From Porticoccus hydrocarbonoclasticus MCTG13d (lineage in GTDB: Bacteria > Pseudomonadota > Gammaproteobacteria > Pseudomonadales > Porticoccaceae): a stretch of 64,000 bases of DNA. This document shows, one piece after another, positions 16,545-26,367 of this stretch (the first letter of the stretch is position 1; the number at the start of each line of letters is the position of its first letter). The translations under genes were made by a program, and so were the position numbers. The stretch covers positions 1,426,001 to 1,490,000 of the forward strand of contig NZ_JQMM01000001.1 of the NCBI RefSeq assembly GCF_000744735.1, in the 5' to 3' direction. The notes beneath the pieces were generated by a model. The model was given only the letters and a program-made list of their open reading frames with translations, was not told the DNA's origin and searched no databases.

Positions 16545-17219
16545 ATGAGTAGCGTAGCCAGTCTGTCAGAGCTTTTCCCCAGCACAGTGCAAGGGGAAAC
16601 CATTAAGAATAATCCCAATGAACTGGGACAGGAAGATTTTATGACGCTGCTGGTTACGCAGCTTGAGAATCAGGACCCAACCAAGCCCATGGATAATCTG
16701 GAATTTATCAGTCAGCTTGCCCAGTTTGGCACTGTGTCGGGTATTCAGGACCTGCAGGGCGGGTTTAGCGGCCTGTCGTCAGTGTTGTATGCCAATCAGG
16801 CCCTGCAGGCAGCGGGCCTGGTAGGACAGGAAGTATCCACCAGCTCAAATATGGGTTACTTGGCGGAAGAGGGGGGTGAGCTCAACGCAACGGTTGCGCT
16901 GCCTGGGGACGCCACCAGTTTGAAGCTCTATGTCCAGGATCAGAGTGGCGAGCTCATTTATAGCGGATCTTTCGGTGCGACTGAGCAGGGTAACCTGAAC
17001 GTCAGCTGGGATGGAACCGATGCTGAGGGGAATACCGTTGCGCCCGGCCGCTATCGTTTGAGCGCGGAGGCATGGATAGATGGTCAGAACGAAGCCGTGT
17101 CGGTTTATCCCCGCCAGCGGGTCGAGTCAGTCAGTGTGGCCGGCGACGGTAGTGGCGTATTGCTAAACCTGGCGGATGGTAGCCAGGTCTCGACATCATC
17201 CGTAAAAAGCTTTCATTAA
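16545..17219 (+). CDS. flgD: Flagellar hook cap / assembly protein FlgD
   Basis: 224 aa from ATG 16545 (AGGAAGGA at good distance; ATG 16539 is too close to it). The N-terminal export and cap region has the diagnostic DFMTLLVTQLENQDPTKPMDN and EFISQLAQFGTVSGI. The C-terminal Ig/Tudor-like part carries LNVSWDGTDAEGNTVAPGRY. FlgD caps the growing hook. Confidence 0.95.
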   Translation: MSSVASLSELFPSTVQGETIKNNPNELGQEDFMTLLVTQLENQDPTKPMDNLEFISQLAQFGTVSGIQDLQGGFSGLSSVLYANQALQAAGLVGQEVSTSSNMGYLAEEGGELNATVALPGDATSLKLYVQDQSGELIYSGSFGATEQGNLNVSWDGTDAEGNTVAPGRYRLSAEAWIDGQNEAVSVYPRQRVESVSVAGDGSGVLLNLADGSQVSTSSVKSFH

Positions 17220-17261
17220 ATAAATCTGGAAATTCAGTGACGCAAGGTCAGGAGATAAAAC

Positions 17262-18527
17262 ATGGCATTTGATACAGCAGTATCGGGCATCAAGGCGGCA
17301 AGCGCGGATTTGGGGGTGGTCGGTAACAATATTGCAAACAGTTCCACTACCGGGTTCAAGTTATCACGGGCGGAATTTTCTGATGTGTATGCCACCAGCC
17401 TGTTGGGTGCTGGTGGTAATGCCATTGGTAAAGGCGTCAGTCTGGCCGGAGTAACCCAGGAATTTACCCAGGGGAATATCAGCTTCACCAATAATGCGCT
17501 TGATCTGGCCATTAACGGTAGCGGGTTCTTTTTGCTGAGCGATGAGGGCGCATCGACTTATACCCGTGCGGGCAACTTTCAGGTGAACCGTGAAGGTCTT
17601 ATCGTGACGAGCGAAGGCCAGAGGCTCCAGGCTTTTCAAGCCGATAACCTGGGAAATATCAACGGGCAGTTGGGTGATTTGCAGTTGGACACCTCCCTGA
17701 TTGAGCCCAACCCCACTGGTTCAGTAGACATTACGCTAAATCTTGACTCGCGAGAGACTGCACCGCTGGTTCCTTTTGGCGGGCCCTTCGATGCTTTTGC
17801 TGTGCCCCCCACCAGTCCTGACAGTAATTCTTTCAATGCCACCAGCTCTACAACGATTTACGACGAACTGGGCAACCCTCACGTGTTAAGTACGTTTTTT
17901 GTGAAAACATCAACGGCTAACCAGTGGGAAGTTCATACGCTGGTTGATGGTGTGACAACGTCTGGACCAGATACGCTGACGTTCCAGTCAAACGGTCAAT
18001 TTGATCCTGCCACCTTGCCGGTAGAGGTCAATATTGCTGGTTGGACACCCCTTAACTCCGCAGGCGCACCCACAGGTGCCAGTGCTCAGAGCTTTACTGT
18101 TTCCTTATCCAAGGGTACTCAGTTCGGGTCTGATTTTGCAGTCAGTACGATTGTTCAGGATGGCTTTACTACGGGCCAGCTGCGTGGGCTGGAAATTGAT
18201 AATACCGGGGTTGCCTTTGCGCGTTACACCAATGGCCAGGCTCGCGCACTGGGACAGGTGGCTATTGCAGGGTTTGCCAACCCAAATGGTCTCCAACCTC
18301 TCGGCGGTACCAGTTGGGCGGAGACTTTCTCATCTGGTGCGGCAACCCTGGGTGAACCTGGCAGCTCCGGGTTGGGGGTGATTCAGTCCGGGGCGCTGGA
18401 AGATTCCAATGTGGAAATTACCGAGCAGTTAGTGAATATGATTATTGCCCAGCGCAATTTTCAGGCAAATGCCCAGGTGATTCAGACAGAAGATGCGATT
18501 ACACAAACCGTTATTAATCTCCGCTAG
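17262..18527 (+). CDS. flgE: Flagellar hook protein FlgE
   Basis: 421 aa. N-terminal [33 protein letters not shown], central D1/D2 domain, and C-terminal [29 protein letters not shown] are conserved hook-protein ends. It polymerises into the hook after export. A good Shine-Dalgarno (AGGAGATAAAAC) precedes. Confidence 0.96.
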   Translation: MAFDTAVSGIKAASADLGVVGNNIANSSTTGFKLSRAEFSDVYATSLLGAGGNAIGKGVSLAGVTQEFTQGNISFTNNALDLAINGSGFFLLSDEGASTYTRAGNFQVNREGLIVTSEGQRLQAFQADNLGNINGQLGDLQLDTSLIEPNPTGSVDITLNLDSRETAPLVPFGGPFDAFAVPPTSPDSNSFNATSSTTIYDELGNPHVLSTFFVKTSTANQWEVHTLVDGVTTSGPDTLTFQSNGQFDPATLPVEVNIAGWTPLNSAGAPTGASAQSFTVSLSKGTQFGSDFAVSTIVQDGFTTGQLRGLEIDNTGVAFARYTNGQARALGQVAIAGFANPNGLQPLGGTSWAETFSSGAATLGEPGSSGLGVIQSGALEDSNVEITEQLVNMIIAQRNFQANAQVIQTEDAITQTVINLR

Positions 18528-18544
18528 CAGGTAGTGATTGAGCC

Positions 18545-19285
18545 ATGGATCATTTCGTCTATATAGCCGCTTCCGGTGCCAGGGAAACCATGCTGGCTCA
18601 GGCAGCGAATAGCCATAACCTGTCCAACGCGTCGACCACCGGTTTTCGTGCTGATCTGGTTGCGGCACGCAGCGCTTATCTTTCGGGTGCCGGTCATGAG
18701 AGTCGCGCTTATGCAGGAATCAGGAGCCAGGGAGTCGATTTTCGTGAAGGCGTGATTACCGCTACCGGCCGTGATCTGGATGTGGCGATCAATGGAGAAG
18801 GCTGGATGGCGGTGCAGGCCCCGGATGGTTCAGAAGCGCTGACTCGACGTGGCGACCTGCGTATCGATTCGTTCGGCCAGTTAACCAACGGTGCCGGGCA
18901 ATCCGTTCTCGGTAAGGCGGGCCCTATTGCTTTGCCACCTTATTCGCAACTGGGCATTGGTACCGATGGCACTATCTCTATCGTTCCCCTCGGAGAAGAT
19001 CCCAATACTCTGGTGGAATTTGATCGCATCAGAGTAGTAAATCCCGACCCGTCTCTGCTCACGAAAGGTGAAGACGGTCTGGTTCGCCTTCAGGGGGAAG
19101 AGCCTGCAGTTGAAGACGCGAACATAAGGCTGATCCCGGGGTCGCTGGAGAGCAGCAATGTGAATACCGTGGAATCCATGGTGAGAATGATCGAGTTGGC
19201 ACGTCAGTTCGAGAGTCACGTAAAAATGATCAAAACTGCCGAGGAGCTGGATAGCTCTTCTGCGGCATTGATGAGAATAAGCTAG
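18545..19285 (+). CDS. flgF: Flagellar proximal rod protein FlgF
   Basis: 246 aa, family length. MDHFVYIAASGARETMLAQAANSHNLSNASTTGFR and C-terminal LESSNVNTVESMVRMIELARQFESHVKMIKTAEE identify FlgF. It is 17 nt after flgE and 11 nt before flgG. Confidence 0.95.
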   Translation: MDHFVYIAASGARETMLAQAANSHNLSNASTTGFRADLVAARSAYLSGAGHESRAYAGIRSQGVDFREGVITATGRDLDVAINGEGWMAVQAPDGSEALTRRGDLRIDSFGQLTNGAGQSVLGKAGPIALPPYSQLGIGTDGTISIVPLGEDPNTLVEFDRIRVVNPDPSLLTKGEDGLVRLQGEEPAVEDANIRLIPGSLESSNVNTVESMVRMIELARQFESHVKMIKTAEELDSSSAALMRIS

Positions 19286-19296
19286 GGAGTTGACCA

Positions 19297-20082
19297 ATGA
19301 ATCAAGCACTGTGGATTGCAAAAACCGGGCTGGATGCCCAGCAGACCAAGATGTCAAATATTGCCAACAACCTGGCCAACGCCGGCACAACCGGTTACAA
19401 GCGAAGCCGGGCTATTTTCGAAGATCTGTTGTATCAGAATGTTCGTCAGGTGGGCGCTCAGTCCTCCCAGGATACCCAGTTGCCCTCGGGCTTGATGATA
19501 GGTACGGGTGTCCGTGTAGTGGCTACAGAAAAACTGTTTACCCAGGGGAACCTGGCACAAACCGAAAATATGCTGGATATGGCCATTCAGGGACGCGGCT
19601 TTTTCCAGATTCTGCTTCCCGATGGTACTCAGGCCTATACCCGGGACGGTTCCTTCCAGGTTGACAATCAAGGGCAGATGGTGACGTCTGCCGGCTATAT
19701 TCTCCAGCCTTCGGTGACGCTGCCGGAGAATGCACTTTCGGTGAATATTGGCTCCGACGGTACGGTATCGGTCAGGCAGCCGGGTTCCTCCGCTGTCAGC
19801 CAGGTAGGGACAATCCAGTTGGCGGATTTTGTGAATCCCGCGGGGTTGCAGCCCATTGGAGAAAATCTTTTTCTCGAGTCCAATGCCAGCGGTTCACCGC
19901 AGACCGGTAACCCCGGTCTGAATGGCCTTGGAACAGTGTTTCAGGGGTATGTGGAGAGCTCGAATGTCAATGTGGTAGAAGAGCTGGTCAACATGATCGA
20001 GACGCAGCGAACCTATGAAATGAACTCCAAGGCAATATCTACCACGGATCAGATGCTCCAGTATGTGGCCAGTAACCTCTAG
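19297..20082 (+). CDS. flgG: Flagellar distal rod protein FlgG
   Basis: 261 aa, family length. [20 protein letters not shown], the [15 protein letters not shown] segment that sets rod geometry, and C-terminal [30 protein letters not shown] are typical. It forms the distal rod. Confidence 0.97.
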   Translation: MNQALWIAKTGLDAQQTKMSNIANNLANAGTTGYKRSRAIFEDLLYQNVRQVGAQSSQDTQLPSGLMIGTGVRVVATEKLFTQGNLAQTENMLDMAIQGRGFFQILLPDGTQAYTRDGSFQVDNQGQMVTSAGYILQPSVTLPENALSVNIGSDGTVSVRQPGSSAVSQVGTIQLADFVNPAGLQPIGENLFLESNASGSPQTGNPGLNGLGTVFQGYVESSNVNVVEELVNMIETQRTYEMNSKAISTTDQMLQYVASNL

Positions 20083-20084
20083 AT

Positions 20085-20768
20085 ATGGTGAAGCAAATGA
20101 GGTTCGCATCATTCAGTTTGCTGTTTATGCTGCTCGGCTCGTTGCTGGCAGGCTGCAGTGGCATGCCCAGGGAGAGTCATCCGGACTATGCCCCGGTGGA
20201 ATTGCCTGAAATGGACAGCGCCGACAGGCAGTTGCCCACGGGTGCCATTTATCAGGCTGAGCAGAATGTCAGCCTGTTCGAGGACGCCAAAGCCCGGCAG
20301 GTAGGCGATGTGGTTACGGTGATTCTGGCAGAGGCCACCAATGCTGCAAAGAGTAGCGACACCACCCTCGACAAAAGCAGTAATACGTCGATTGCAGACC
20401 CTATTATCGGCAACCGTTCCAACTTTGACCTGGGGGTTGACCTTTCCTCCGCCAGTGGTTTTGAGGGAGAAAGTGCCAGTAATCAGCGCAATAGTCTGAC
20501 GGGTAGCATCGCTGTCACCGTCGCCCGGGTGCTGCCCAATGGTTACCTTTATGTACAGGGTGAAAAGTGGATACAGATCAATCAGGGGCACGAGTACATC
20601 CGCCTGAAAGGAATCGTTCGCCCGGTGGATATCTCCTCCAGTAATACGGTTCTTTCGACCATGGTAGCCGATGCCCGTATTTCCTACGGCGGCACCGGGG
20701 CACCGGCGGAAGTGAATATGGTGGGGTGGTTGTCGCGTTTCTTTATGAGTCCACTGTGGCCATTTTAG
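20085..20768 (+). CDS. flgH: Flagellar L-ring lipoprotein FlgH
   Basis: 227 aa. Lipoprotein signal with box LLAGC (cysteine near residue 24), then the FlgH core GAIYQAEQNVSLFEDAKARQVGDVVTVIL and the end GYLYVQGEKWIQINQGHEYIRLKGIVRP. It builds the outer-membrane L ring. Starts 2 nt after flgG; ATG 20097 in frame is also possible. Confidence 0.96.
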   Translation: MVKQMRFASFSLLFMLLGSLLAGCSGMPRESHPDYAPVELPEMDSADRQLPTGAIYQAEQNVSLFEDAKARQVGDVVTVILAEATNAAKSSDTTLDKSSNTSIADPIIGNRSNFDLGVDLSSASGFEGESASNQRNSLTGSIAVTVARVLPNGYLYVQGEKWIQINQGHEYIRLKGIVRPVDISSSNTVLSTMVADARISYGGTGAPAEVNMVGWLSRFFMSPLWPF

Positions 20769-20777
20769 GAGAATTTC

Positions 20778-21896
20778 ATGGGTACTAGCGCCAGAGTCTG
20801 TACGGTTGCTCTATGCCTGCTTTCTATTTTTTCTGCCCCCTGGGCATTTGCAGAGCGCATCAAGGACATCGCTTCCATCAATGGTGTGCGCAGTAACCAG
20901 TTGGTTGGTTATGGCCTGGTGGTTGGTCTGGATGGCAGCGGCGACCAGACCACCCAGACACCGTTTACCGTGCAAAGTGTCAAGAGCATGCTTGCCAAGC
21001 TGGGTGTATCGCTGCCGGCCAATGTCAATCTCCAGTTGAAGAATGTTGCGGCTGTGATGGTTCATGCGGAGCTGCCCCCTTTCGCGAAACCCGGCCAGAC
21101 CATTGATGTCACGGTTTCCTCACTCGGCAATGCAAAAAGTCTGCGCGGGGGGTCACTGCTGATGATGCCGTTAAAGGGTGCTGATGGACAGACCTATGCG
21201 GTTGCCCAGGGCAACCTGTTAGTCAGCGGCTTTGGTGCAGATGGTGCCGATGGCTCCAGTGTGACAGTCAATGTGCCCAGTGCCGGCCGCATCCCCAACG
21301 GGGCAACGGTGGAACGGGGTGTGGTCAGCCCATTCAATCACGATGCTTCACTGGTGATGAATCTTCATGCTGCGGATTTCACCACAGCTTTTCGTGTGGC
21401 GACCAGTATTAATGAGTCTCTGGGAGAGGGGGTGGCCCGGCCTCTCGATGGTGGCTCTGTGGAAATCCGTGCACCACTGGACCCGGCAGAAAAAGTGGCT
21501 TTTGTTTCAATGCTGGAAAATCTGCAGGTAAAGCCAGCCAGTGCCCCGGCCCGGGTTATTGTGAACTCGCGGACTGGCACGGTGGTGATTGGCCGGGAAG
21601 TTCGGCTTGAACCCGCCGCCGTGGCTCATGGCAGCCTGATTGTGACGATCAACGAAAACATCAACGTCAGCCAGCCGGAGCCTTTCGCCCGAAGAGGCAA
21701 TACGGTGGTGACGCCCGAATCCGAAGTGTCGGTGGAGCAAGAGGGTACCCGCATGTTCCTGCTGGATGCGGGCGTGACACTCAATGACCTGGTGGAAGCT
21801 GTCAACAAAGTCGGTGCCGCCCCCGGTGATCTGGTGGCGATTCTGGAGGCATTGGAGCGTGTGGGTGCGCTGCGTGCCCGCTTGATCGTGATCTAG
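20778..21896 (+). CDS. flgI: Flagellar P-ring protein FlgI
   Basis: 372 aa with Sec signal peptide (cleavage after AFA near residue 27). [31 protein letters not shown] is the invariant FlgI beginning. Forms the peptidoglycan P ring, helped by FlgA. Good Shine-Dalgarno AGGAGAATTTC. Confidence 0.97.
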   Translation: MGTSARVCTVALCLLSIFSAPWAFAERIKDIASINGVRSNQLVGYGLVVGLDGSGDQTTQTPFTVQSVKSMLAKLGVSLPANVNLQLKNVAAVMVHAELPPFAKPGQTIDVTVSSLGNAKSLRGGSLLMMPLKGADGQTYAVAQGNLLVSGFGADGADGSSVTVNVPSAGRIPNGATVERGVVSPFNHDASLVMNLHAADFTTAFRVATSINESLGEGVARPLDGGSVEIRAPLDPAEKVAFVSMLENLQVKPASAPARVIVNSRTGTVVIGREVRLEPAAVAHGSLIVTINENINVSQPEPFARRGNTVVTPESEVSVEQEGTRMFLLDAGVTLNDLVEAVNKVGAAPGDLVAILEALERVGALRARLIVI

Positions 21897-21898
21897 CC

Positions 21899-22870
21899 AT
21901 GGCAGAGGCAATGACGTCGACATTCATGGATATCCAGGGGTTGGCCTCGTTGCGCAGCCATGCTCGCGAGGCTCCAGGGACGGCTATTTCCGAAGTGGCC
22001 GGACAGTTTGAGTCTCTTTTTGTGCAGATGATGCTCAAGTCCATGCGCGATGCCACCGTAGATGGCGGCCTTTTCGACAGCAGTCAGCTGGATACCTATC
22101 AGCAGATGTTTGACCAGCAGATTTCGCTTGAGCTCTCACAGCAGGGTGGTATTGGTCTGGCAGAGATTCTTGTCACTCAATTGGGCGGTGGGGCGCAGAC
22201 TGAACCGGTAATTGATGAGGTGGGGGGCGTGCAGCCGTTGGTCTCCCTTGAGCGACCTCCATTGAGGGTGCAGCGGGACGTGCCCGGGTTAATTCCCCCG
22301 GCGGCAGAGAGGCAGTCAGTTGTGCGAGCCGTCAGCGCCACAGGGCAGGATGGCCTGGCAACTTCGCCGGAAGAGTTTATACAGGCAGTCTGGGATGATG
22401 CGGTGGTCGCCGCCGGTGAACTCGGTCTGGACCCTGCCGTTCTGGTGGCTCAGTCAGCGCTGGAGACGGGTTGGGGCAAGAAAGTTATTCAGGCCGCAGA
22501 CGGCAGCAGCAGCTTTAATCTGTTTGGTATCAAGGTAGGGAATGGATGGCGAGGCGATTCCTCTATTGTCAATACCATGGAGTTCAGGGATGGGCTGGCA
22601 GCCCTGGAAAAAGCAGCCTTCAGGGTATATGACTCACTGTCCACCGCGTTCAAGGACTATGTGAGTTTTCTGAAAAACAATCCGCGCTATCAGGGTGCGC
22701 TGGAGAAAGTATCCGACAGCAAAGCATTTCTGACAGAGTTGCAGCAGGCGGGCTATGCCACCGATCCAAAATATGCCGAAAAAATTCTGGGTATTCTGGA
22801 AAGGGGTAACTACAGCAATCTGGTTAACCAATTAAAGAATTCCGGAAAAGAGTCGCTAACTGGTACCTAG
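21899..22870 (+). CDS. flgJ: Flagellar rod-cap / peptidoglycan hydrolase FlgJ
   Basis: 323 aa with two parts: an N-terminal rod-binding domain (FESLFVQMMLKSMRDATV, ~residues 35-105) and a C-terminal glucosaminidase domain (DPAVLVAQSALETGWGKKVI to the end). It clears peptidoglycan for the rod. The dual-domain form is typical of beta/gammaproteobacteria. Starts 2 nt after flgI. Confidence 0.95.
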   Translation: MAEAMTSTFMDIQGLASLRSHAREAPGTAISEVAGQFESLFVQMMLKSMRDATVDGGLFDSSQLDTYQQMFDQQISLELSQQGGIGLAEILVTQLGGGAQTEPVIDEVGGVQPLVSLERPPLRVQRDVPGLIPPAAERQSVVRAVSATGQDGLATSPEEFIQAVWDDAVVAAGELGLDPAVLVAQSALETGWGKKVIQAADGSSSFNLFGIKVGNGWRGDSSIVNTMEFRDGLAALEKAAFRVYDSLSTAFKDYVSFLKNNPRYQGALEKVSDSKAFLTELQQAGYATDPKYAEKILGILERGNYSNLVNQLKNSGKESLTGT

Positions 22871-22923
22871 GGTTAGCCCATCAGTGCGTCCATTCACTGG
22901 ACTGCCAGGCAGGATAAGGCATC

Positions 22924-24840
22924 GTGGCAAATATTTTTAACATCGGCACATCGGCACTGCTTTCCTTGCAGCAATCGATCAATACCACCGGGCACAATAT
23001 CGCGAATGTGAATACGGATGGATACAGTCGCCAGCGGGCTGACTTTGATACCTTGCCGCCCCAGCTGAGTGGAGGCAATTATATTGGCTCAGGGGTGACA
23101 GTGGACTCCATAGAGCGCATTTACGATCAGTTTCTGGTTTCGGAAGTCCGTACCCGTACATCTTCCCACAGCGGTTTCGATACGCTTTATCAGTTGTCTT
23201 CCCGGCTGGATGGCATGCTCGGTAACGATAATGCCGGTCTGGCGCCTGTGCTCGGGGAGTTTTTCAGTGCCGTACAGGATGTTGCCAACAATCCCGGATC
23301 ATTGCCTGAGCGCCAGGTACTGCTCGGACAGGCAGAAGCGCTGGCAGACCGTTTTCACTACCTGGACAGCAATCTGCGCAGCCTCAATAGCGAAGTCAAT
23401 GCCAGGATAGAGGGTACCGTAGGTGAGATTAATTCACTGGCGGCCAGTATCGCCAGCCTGAACAAGCAGATTGTCAGCGCCACGGGTCAATCCGGTGGAA
23501 CTGTGCCGAACGATTTGCTGGACAAGCGTGACCAACAGCTCAGCCAGCTGGCAAAGTATGTTGGAGTCACCACCGTGACCCAATCCGATGGTGCCATTAA
23601 CGTGATGATTGGCAAAGGGCAGGCGTTGGTGGTTGGCGGTAATGCCGAGTCGTTTCAAACCGTTAGTAATCCATTCGATAGTACCCAGACCATGATTGGC
23701 ATTTCCGGCGCAGGAGGCAATGTCTCGGATATCACCCGTTTTCTCAGTGGTGGATCGCTGGGTGCCGTCCTGGATTTCCGGGAGGGTGTACTGAATCCTG
23801 CGGCCAATCAACTCGGACTGATTGCCGTTGGACTGACATCCACTTTCAATGAGCAACATCAGCTCGGGATTGATCTGGACGGTAATTCCGGCGGAGATTT
23901 TTTTCAGCCGCTGACAGCAACGTCGACAGAGCATCCTGCCAACACCGGGTCGGCATCAGTGTCAGCCACCATTACTGACGCCACCGCGCTGACCGGTGAT
24001 GACTACAATCTTCGTTTTGACGGTAGCCAGTGGGTCTTGACCAACCTTACCAATAACAGCAGTCAAAGCGGTACAGGTCCATTTTCAGTGGGCGGGTTGA
24101 CGATTGGTGCTGCCGGCATTCCCGCCAGTGGTGACAGCTTTCTGATTCAGCCCACCCGTTTGGCCGTCGGGCAATTTGCCGTGGCGCTGAGTCGGCCGGA
24201 AGATTTTGCCGCCGCATCGCCCCTCCGCGCTCAGCAGGTTTTGTCAAATCAGGGTTCAGCCGATATTGCCGGCTTCAGTGTCAGTGATACATCAGGGTTG
24301 CCGCTGGCCGGTACAGTGACATTGACGTTTAACCCCGATGCACTCGGAGCGGGGGTGCCCGGTTTCGATATGTCCGGTATGGCCGGCGGTCCTTTGGCCT
24401 ATAACCCTGCCACAGAGAGTGCTGGCAAATCGTTCAGTCTTGCCGGCTTCGGGTTCAGTATCGATGGCGTGCCGCAGGCTGGTGATGAGCTGGTCATAGA
24501 AAATAATACCAACGGTACCGGTGACAATGGCAATGTATTGAATCTGGCCTCGCTGCAAATATCCAGGGAGCTGATGAATGGTACGGTCAGTTATCAGGAG
24601 GCCTATGCAAGCACGGTCGCCGATGTTGCGGTTAAAACCCGCCAGGCAGAAAAAGCACTTGGCACCGAACAGGTGCTGCTGGATCAGTCGGTTGCAGCGC
24701 GAGAGAGTGTATCGGGTGTGAATCTGGACGAGGAGGCGGCAAACCTTATCCGCTACCAGCAGGCCTATCAGGCTGCTGCGCAGATAATTGCGGTGGCCGA
24801 TGAGTTGTTCCAGACCTTGCTCAGCTCTGTCCGTCGATAG
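22924..24840 (+). CDS. flgK: Hook-filament junction protein 1, FlgK
   Basis: 638 aa from GTG 22924. N-terminal IFNIGTSALLSLQQSINTTG and C-terminal NLDEEAANLIRYQQAYQAAAQIIAV are the conserved ends. It is about 90 aa longer than E. coli FlgK, with beta-rich inserts in the middle (~340-560). Exported with the help of FlgN. Confidence 0.95.
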   Translation: MANIFNIGTSALLSLQQSINTTGHNIANVNTDGYSRQRADFDTLPPQLSGGNYIGSGVTVDSIERIYDQFLVSEVRTRTSSHSGFDTLYQLSSRLDGMLGNDNAGLAPVLGEFFSAVQDVANNPGSLPERQVLLGQAEALADRFHYLDSNLRSLNSEVNARIEGTVGEINSLAASIASLNKQIVSATGQSGGTVPNDLLDKRDQQLSQLAKYVGVTTVTQSDGAINVMIGKGQALVVGGNAESFQTVSNPFDSTQTMIGISGAGGNVSDITRFLSGGSLGAVLDFREGVLNPAANQLGLIAVGLTSTFNEQHQLGIDLDGNSGGDFFQPLTATSTEHPANTGSASVSATITDATALTGDDYNLRFDGSQWVLTNLTNNSSQSGTGPFSVGGLTIGAAGIPASGDSFLIQPTRLAVGQFAVALSRPEDFAAASPLRAQQVLSNQGSADIAGFSVSDTSGLPLAGTVTLTFNPDALGAGVPGFDMSGMAGGPLAYNPATESAGKSFSLAGFGFSIDGVPQAGDELVIENNTNGTGDNGNVLNLASLQISRELMNGTVSYQEAYASTVADVAVKTRQAEKALGTEQVLLDQSVAARESVSGVNLDEEAANLIRYQQAYQAAAQIIAVADELFQTLLSSVRR

Positions 24841-24852
24841 GTGGGTGCCAAT

Positions 24853-26055
24853 ATGCGTTTATCCAGTGTACAAATCTTTCAGCAGGGAATTTCGGGAATA
24901 CTTGATCAGCAGAGCAAGTTGGCCAAAACGGAACAACAGCTGGCTACTGGCAAGCGTATCCAGGTTCCCTCAGATGATCCGGTAGCGGCTGTGCAGATTT
25001 TGAATCTCAATGAAGATATGGCGTTGCTGGATCAGTATCAGCGCAATGGTAATTTGGCCGAGGGGCAGCTGGCACTGGAAGATACGGTGCTTGCCAATGT
25101 AGGCAATGTGCTGCAACGGGTCAGGGAGTTGGTGGTTCAGGCCAACAATGCCTCCCAGTCCGTTGAAACCCGCCGCAGTGCGAGTGTGGAAATAGAAGGG
25201 TTGCTTGAACAGCTCCAGTCGCTGGCCAATACCCGAGACTCGGAAGGTGAATATATTTTTGCCGGGTTTCAGGCCGACGCAGTGCCGTTTACACGGCAAA
25301 ACGGTCAGTACGCCTACCAGGGTGATGATGGTCAACGATTCCTGCAGTTGGGCAAGTCATCCCAGGTGGCGGTAAGGGATTCCGGGTTTAATGTCTTTAT
25401 GGCTGTGCCCACCGGTAATGGCCGCTTTGATGTGAAGCCTGACGCCGCCAATGCCGGCACAGGAGTAATTGGCAGTGCCACGGTTGACGGCAATTTTATT
25501 CGGGATACTTATTCAATCACTTTCAGTCAGGCGCTTCCCGGTGATCCGGTGACATATGAAGTGCGGGATTCCTCCAATGCCCTGTTGACCAGCGGTAACT
25601 ATCAGGAGGGTGACGAAATCAATTTTGCCGGAGCCAGCATTCAGGTTGGCGGCCTCCCTGTCGATGGTGATCGTTTTGAGGTCTTTCCCTCTGCCCGTGA
25701 AGGCATGTTTGCCAGCATTCAGGCTATTGCAGATTCCCTGGCCAGTGCGGTTGATTCCCCCGCCGGAGTGGCTTCGGTCAACAATGCCATGGGACGTGGA
25801 TTGAATAATCTCGATCAGGCCATTGGACACATGCTTGCAGTTAGAGCTGACGTGGGAGTTCGCCAGAATCAGGTGGAAAATCAGCAGTCGCTGAATGAGG
25901 ACTTTAATCTGCAATTGGAGCAGACACTTTCCAGTGTGCAGGACCTCGATTATGCGCAGGCCATCAGTGAACTTAACCTGCAGTTAACCGCATTGCAGGC
26001 CGCCCAGCAGGCTTATGTGAAAGTCCAGGGATTATCCCTGTTTAATTATCTGTAA
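24853..26055 (+). CDS. flgL: Hook-filament junction protein 3, FlgL
   Basis: 400 aa from ATG 24853 with GGTGGG upstream; GTG 24841 is an alternative immediately after the flgK stop. MRLSSVQIFQQGISGILDQQSKLAKTEQQLATGKRI matches FlgL and the C-terminus LSELNLQLTALQAAQQAYVKVQGLSLFNYL is typical. The middle is longer than in E. coli (317 aa). Last gene of the flg operon. Confidence 0.94.
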   Translation: MRLSSVQIFQQGISGILDQQSKLAKTEQQLATGKRIQVPSDDPVAAVQILNLNEDMALLDQYQRNGNLAEGQLALEDTVLANVGNVLQRVRELVVQANNASQSVETRRSASVEIEGLLEQLQSLANTRDSEGEYIFAGFQADAVPFTRQNGQYAYQGDDGQRFLQLGKSSQVAVRDSGFNVFMAVPTGNGRFDVKPDAANAGTGVIGSATVDGNFIRDTYSITFSQALPGDPVTYEVRDSSNALLTSGNYQEGDEINFAGASIQVGGLPVDGDRFEVFPSAREGMFASIQAIADSLASAVDSPAGVASVNNAMGRGLNNLDQAIGHMLAVRADVGVRQNQVENQQSLNEDFNLQLEQTLSSVQDLDYAQAISELNLQLTALQAAQQAYVKVQGLSLFNYL

Positions 26056-26224
26056 TAGCCCCATCCTGTTTGCTTTCCTTTCAGGCCAGGTAGTTGCTGT
26101 GTCGGCAATACTGGTTTGTCCGCCTTCTTTTGTGATAGGCATCGCATTTTGTTGTTTGAACTGTAGAGACCGTCACACTTTCTTCTTTAAATCAATGGAT
26201 TGAAAAAAAATTCTAAAAAAAAGC

Positions 26225-26251
26225 TAAAGAACTTTCCTCGTCGGTCGATAT
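26225..26251 (+). promoter_or_regulatory. Sigma28 (FliA) promoter of fliC
   Basis: TAAAGAAC (26225-26232), 11-nt spacer, GTCGATAT (26244-26251); consensus TAAAGTTT-N11-GCCGATAA. The rest of the 312-bp flgL-fliC gap holds a ~110-nt leader and no gene. Confidence 0.8.
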
Positions 26252-26311
26252 ACAGGTTATCGATCGCAACGTATCCGTCGTCGATGAGAGATTCCAGCGT
26301 CGAAGAAACAG

Positions 26312-26341
26312 CCGTCTGAAAGGCCTTGATCTGCCAGACGG
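26312..26341 (+). promoter_or_regulatory. Leader hairpin before the fliC ribosome binding site
   Basis: CCGTCTG (26312-26318) pairs with CAGACGG (26335-26341), loop of 16 nt, immediately followed by AAAGGAAAACAAAGAGGAAAA before the ATG. Several GGA triplets nearby are the sort bound by CsrA/RsmA; that link is inference. Confidence 0.45.
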
Positions 26342-26367
26342 AAAGGAAAACAAAGAGGAAAATAGTT

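Noticed and set aside
22871-22923. Possible sigma54 promoter before flgK
   Set aside because: GG and GC pairs occur but at 8-9 nt spacing rather than 10.
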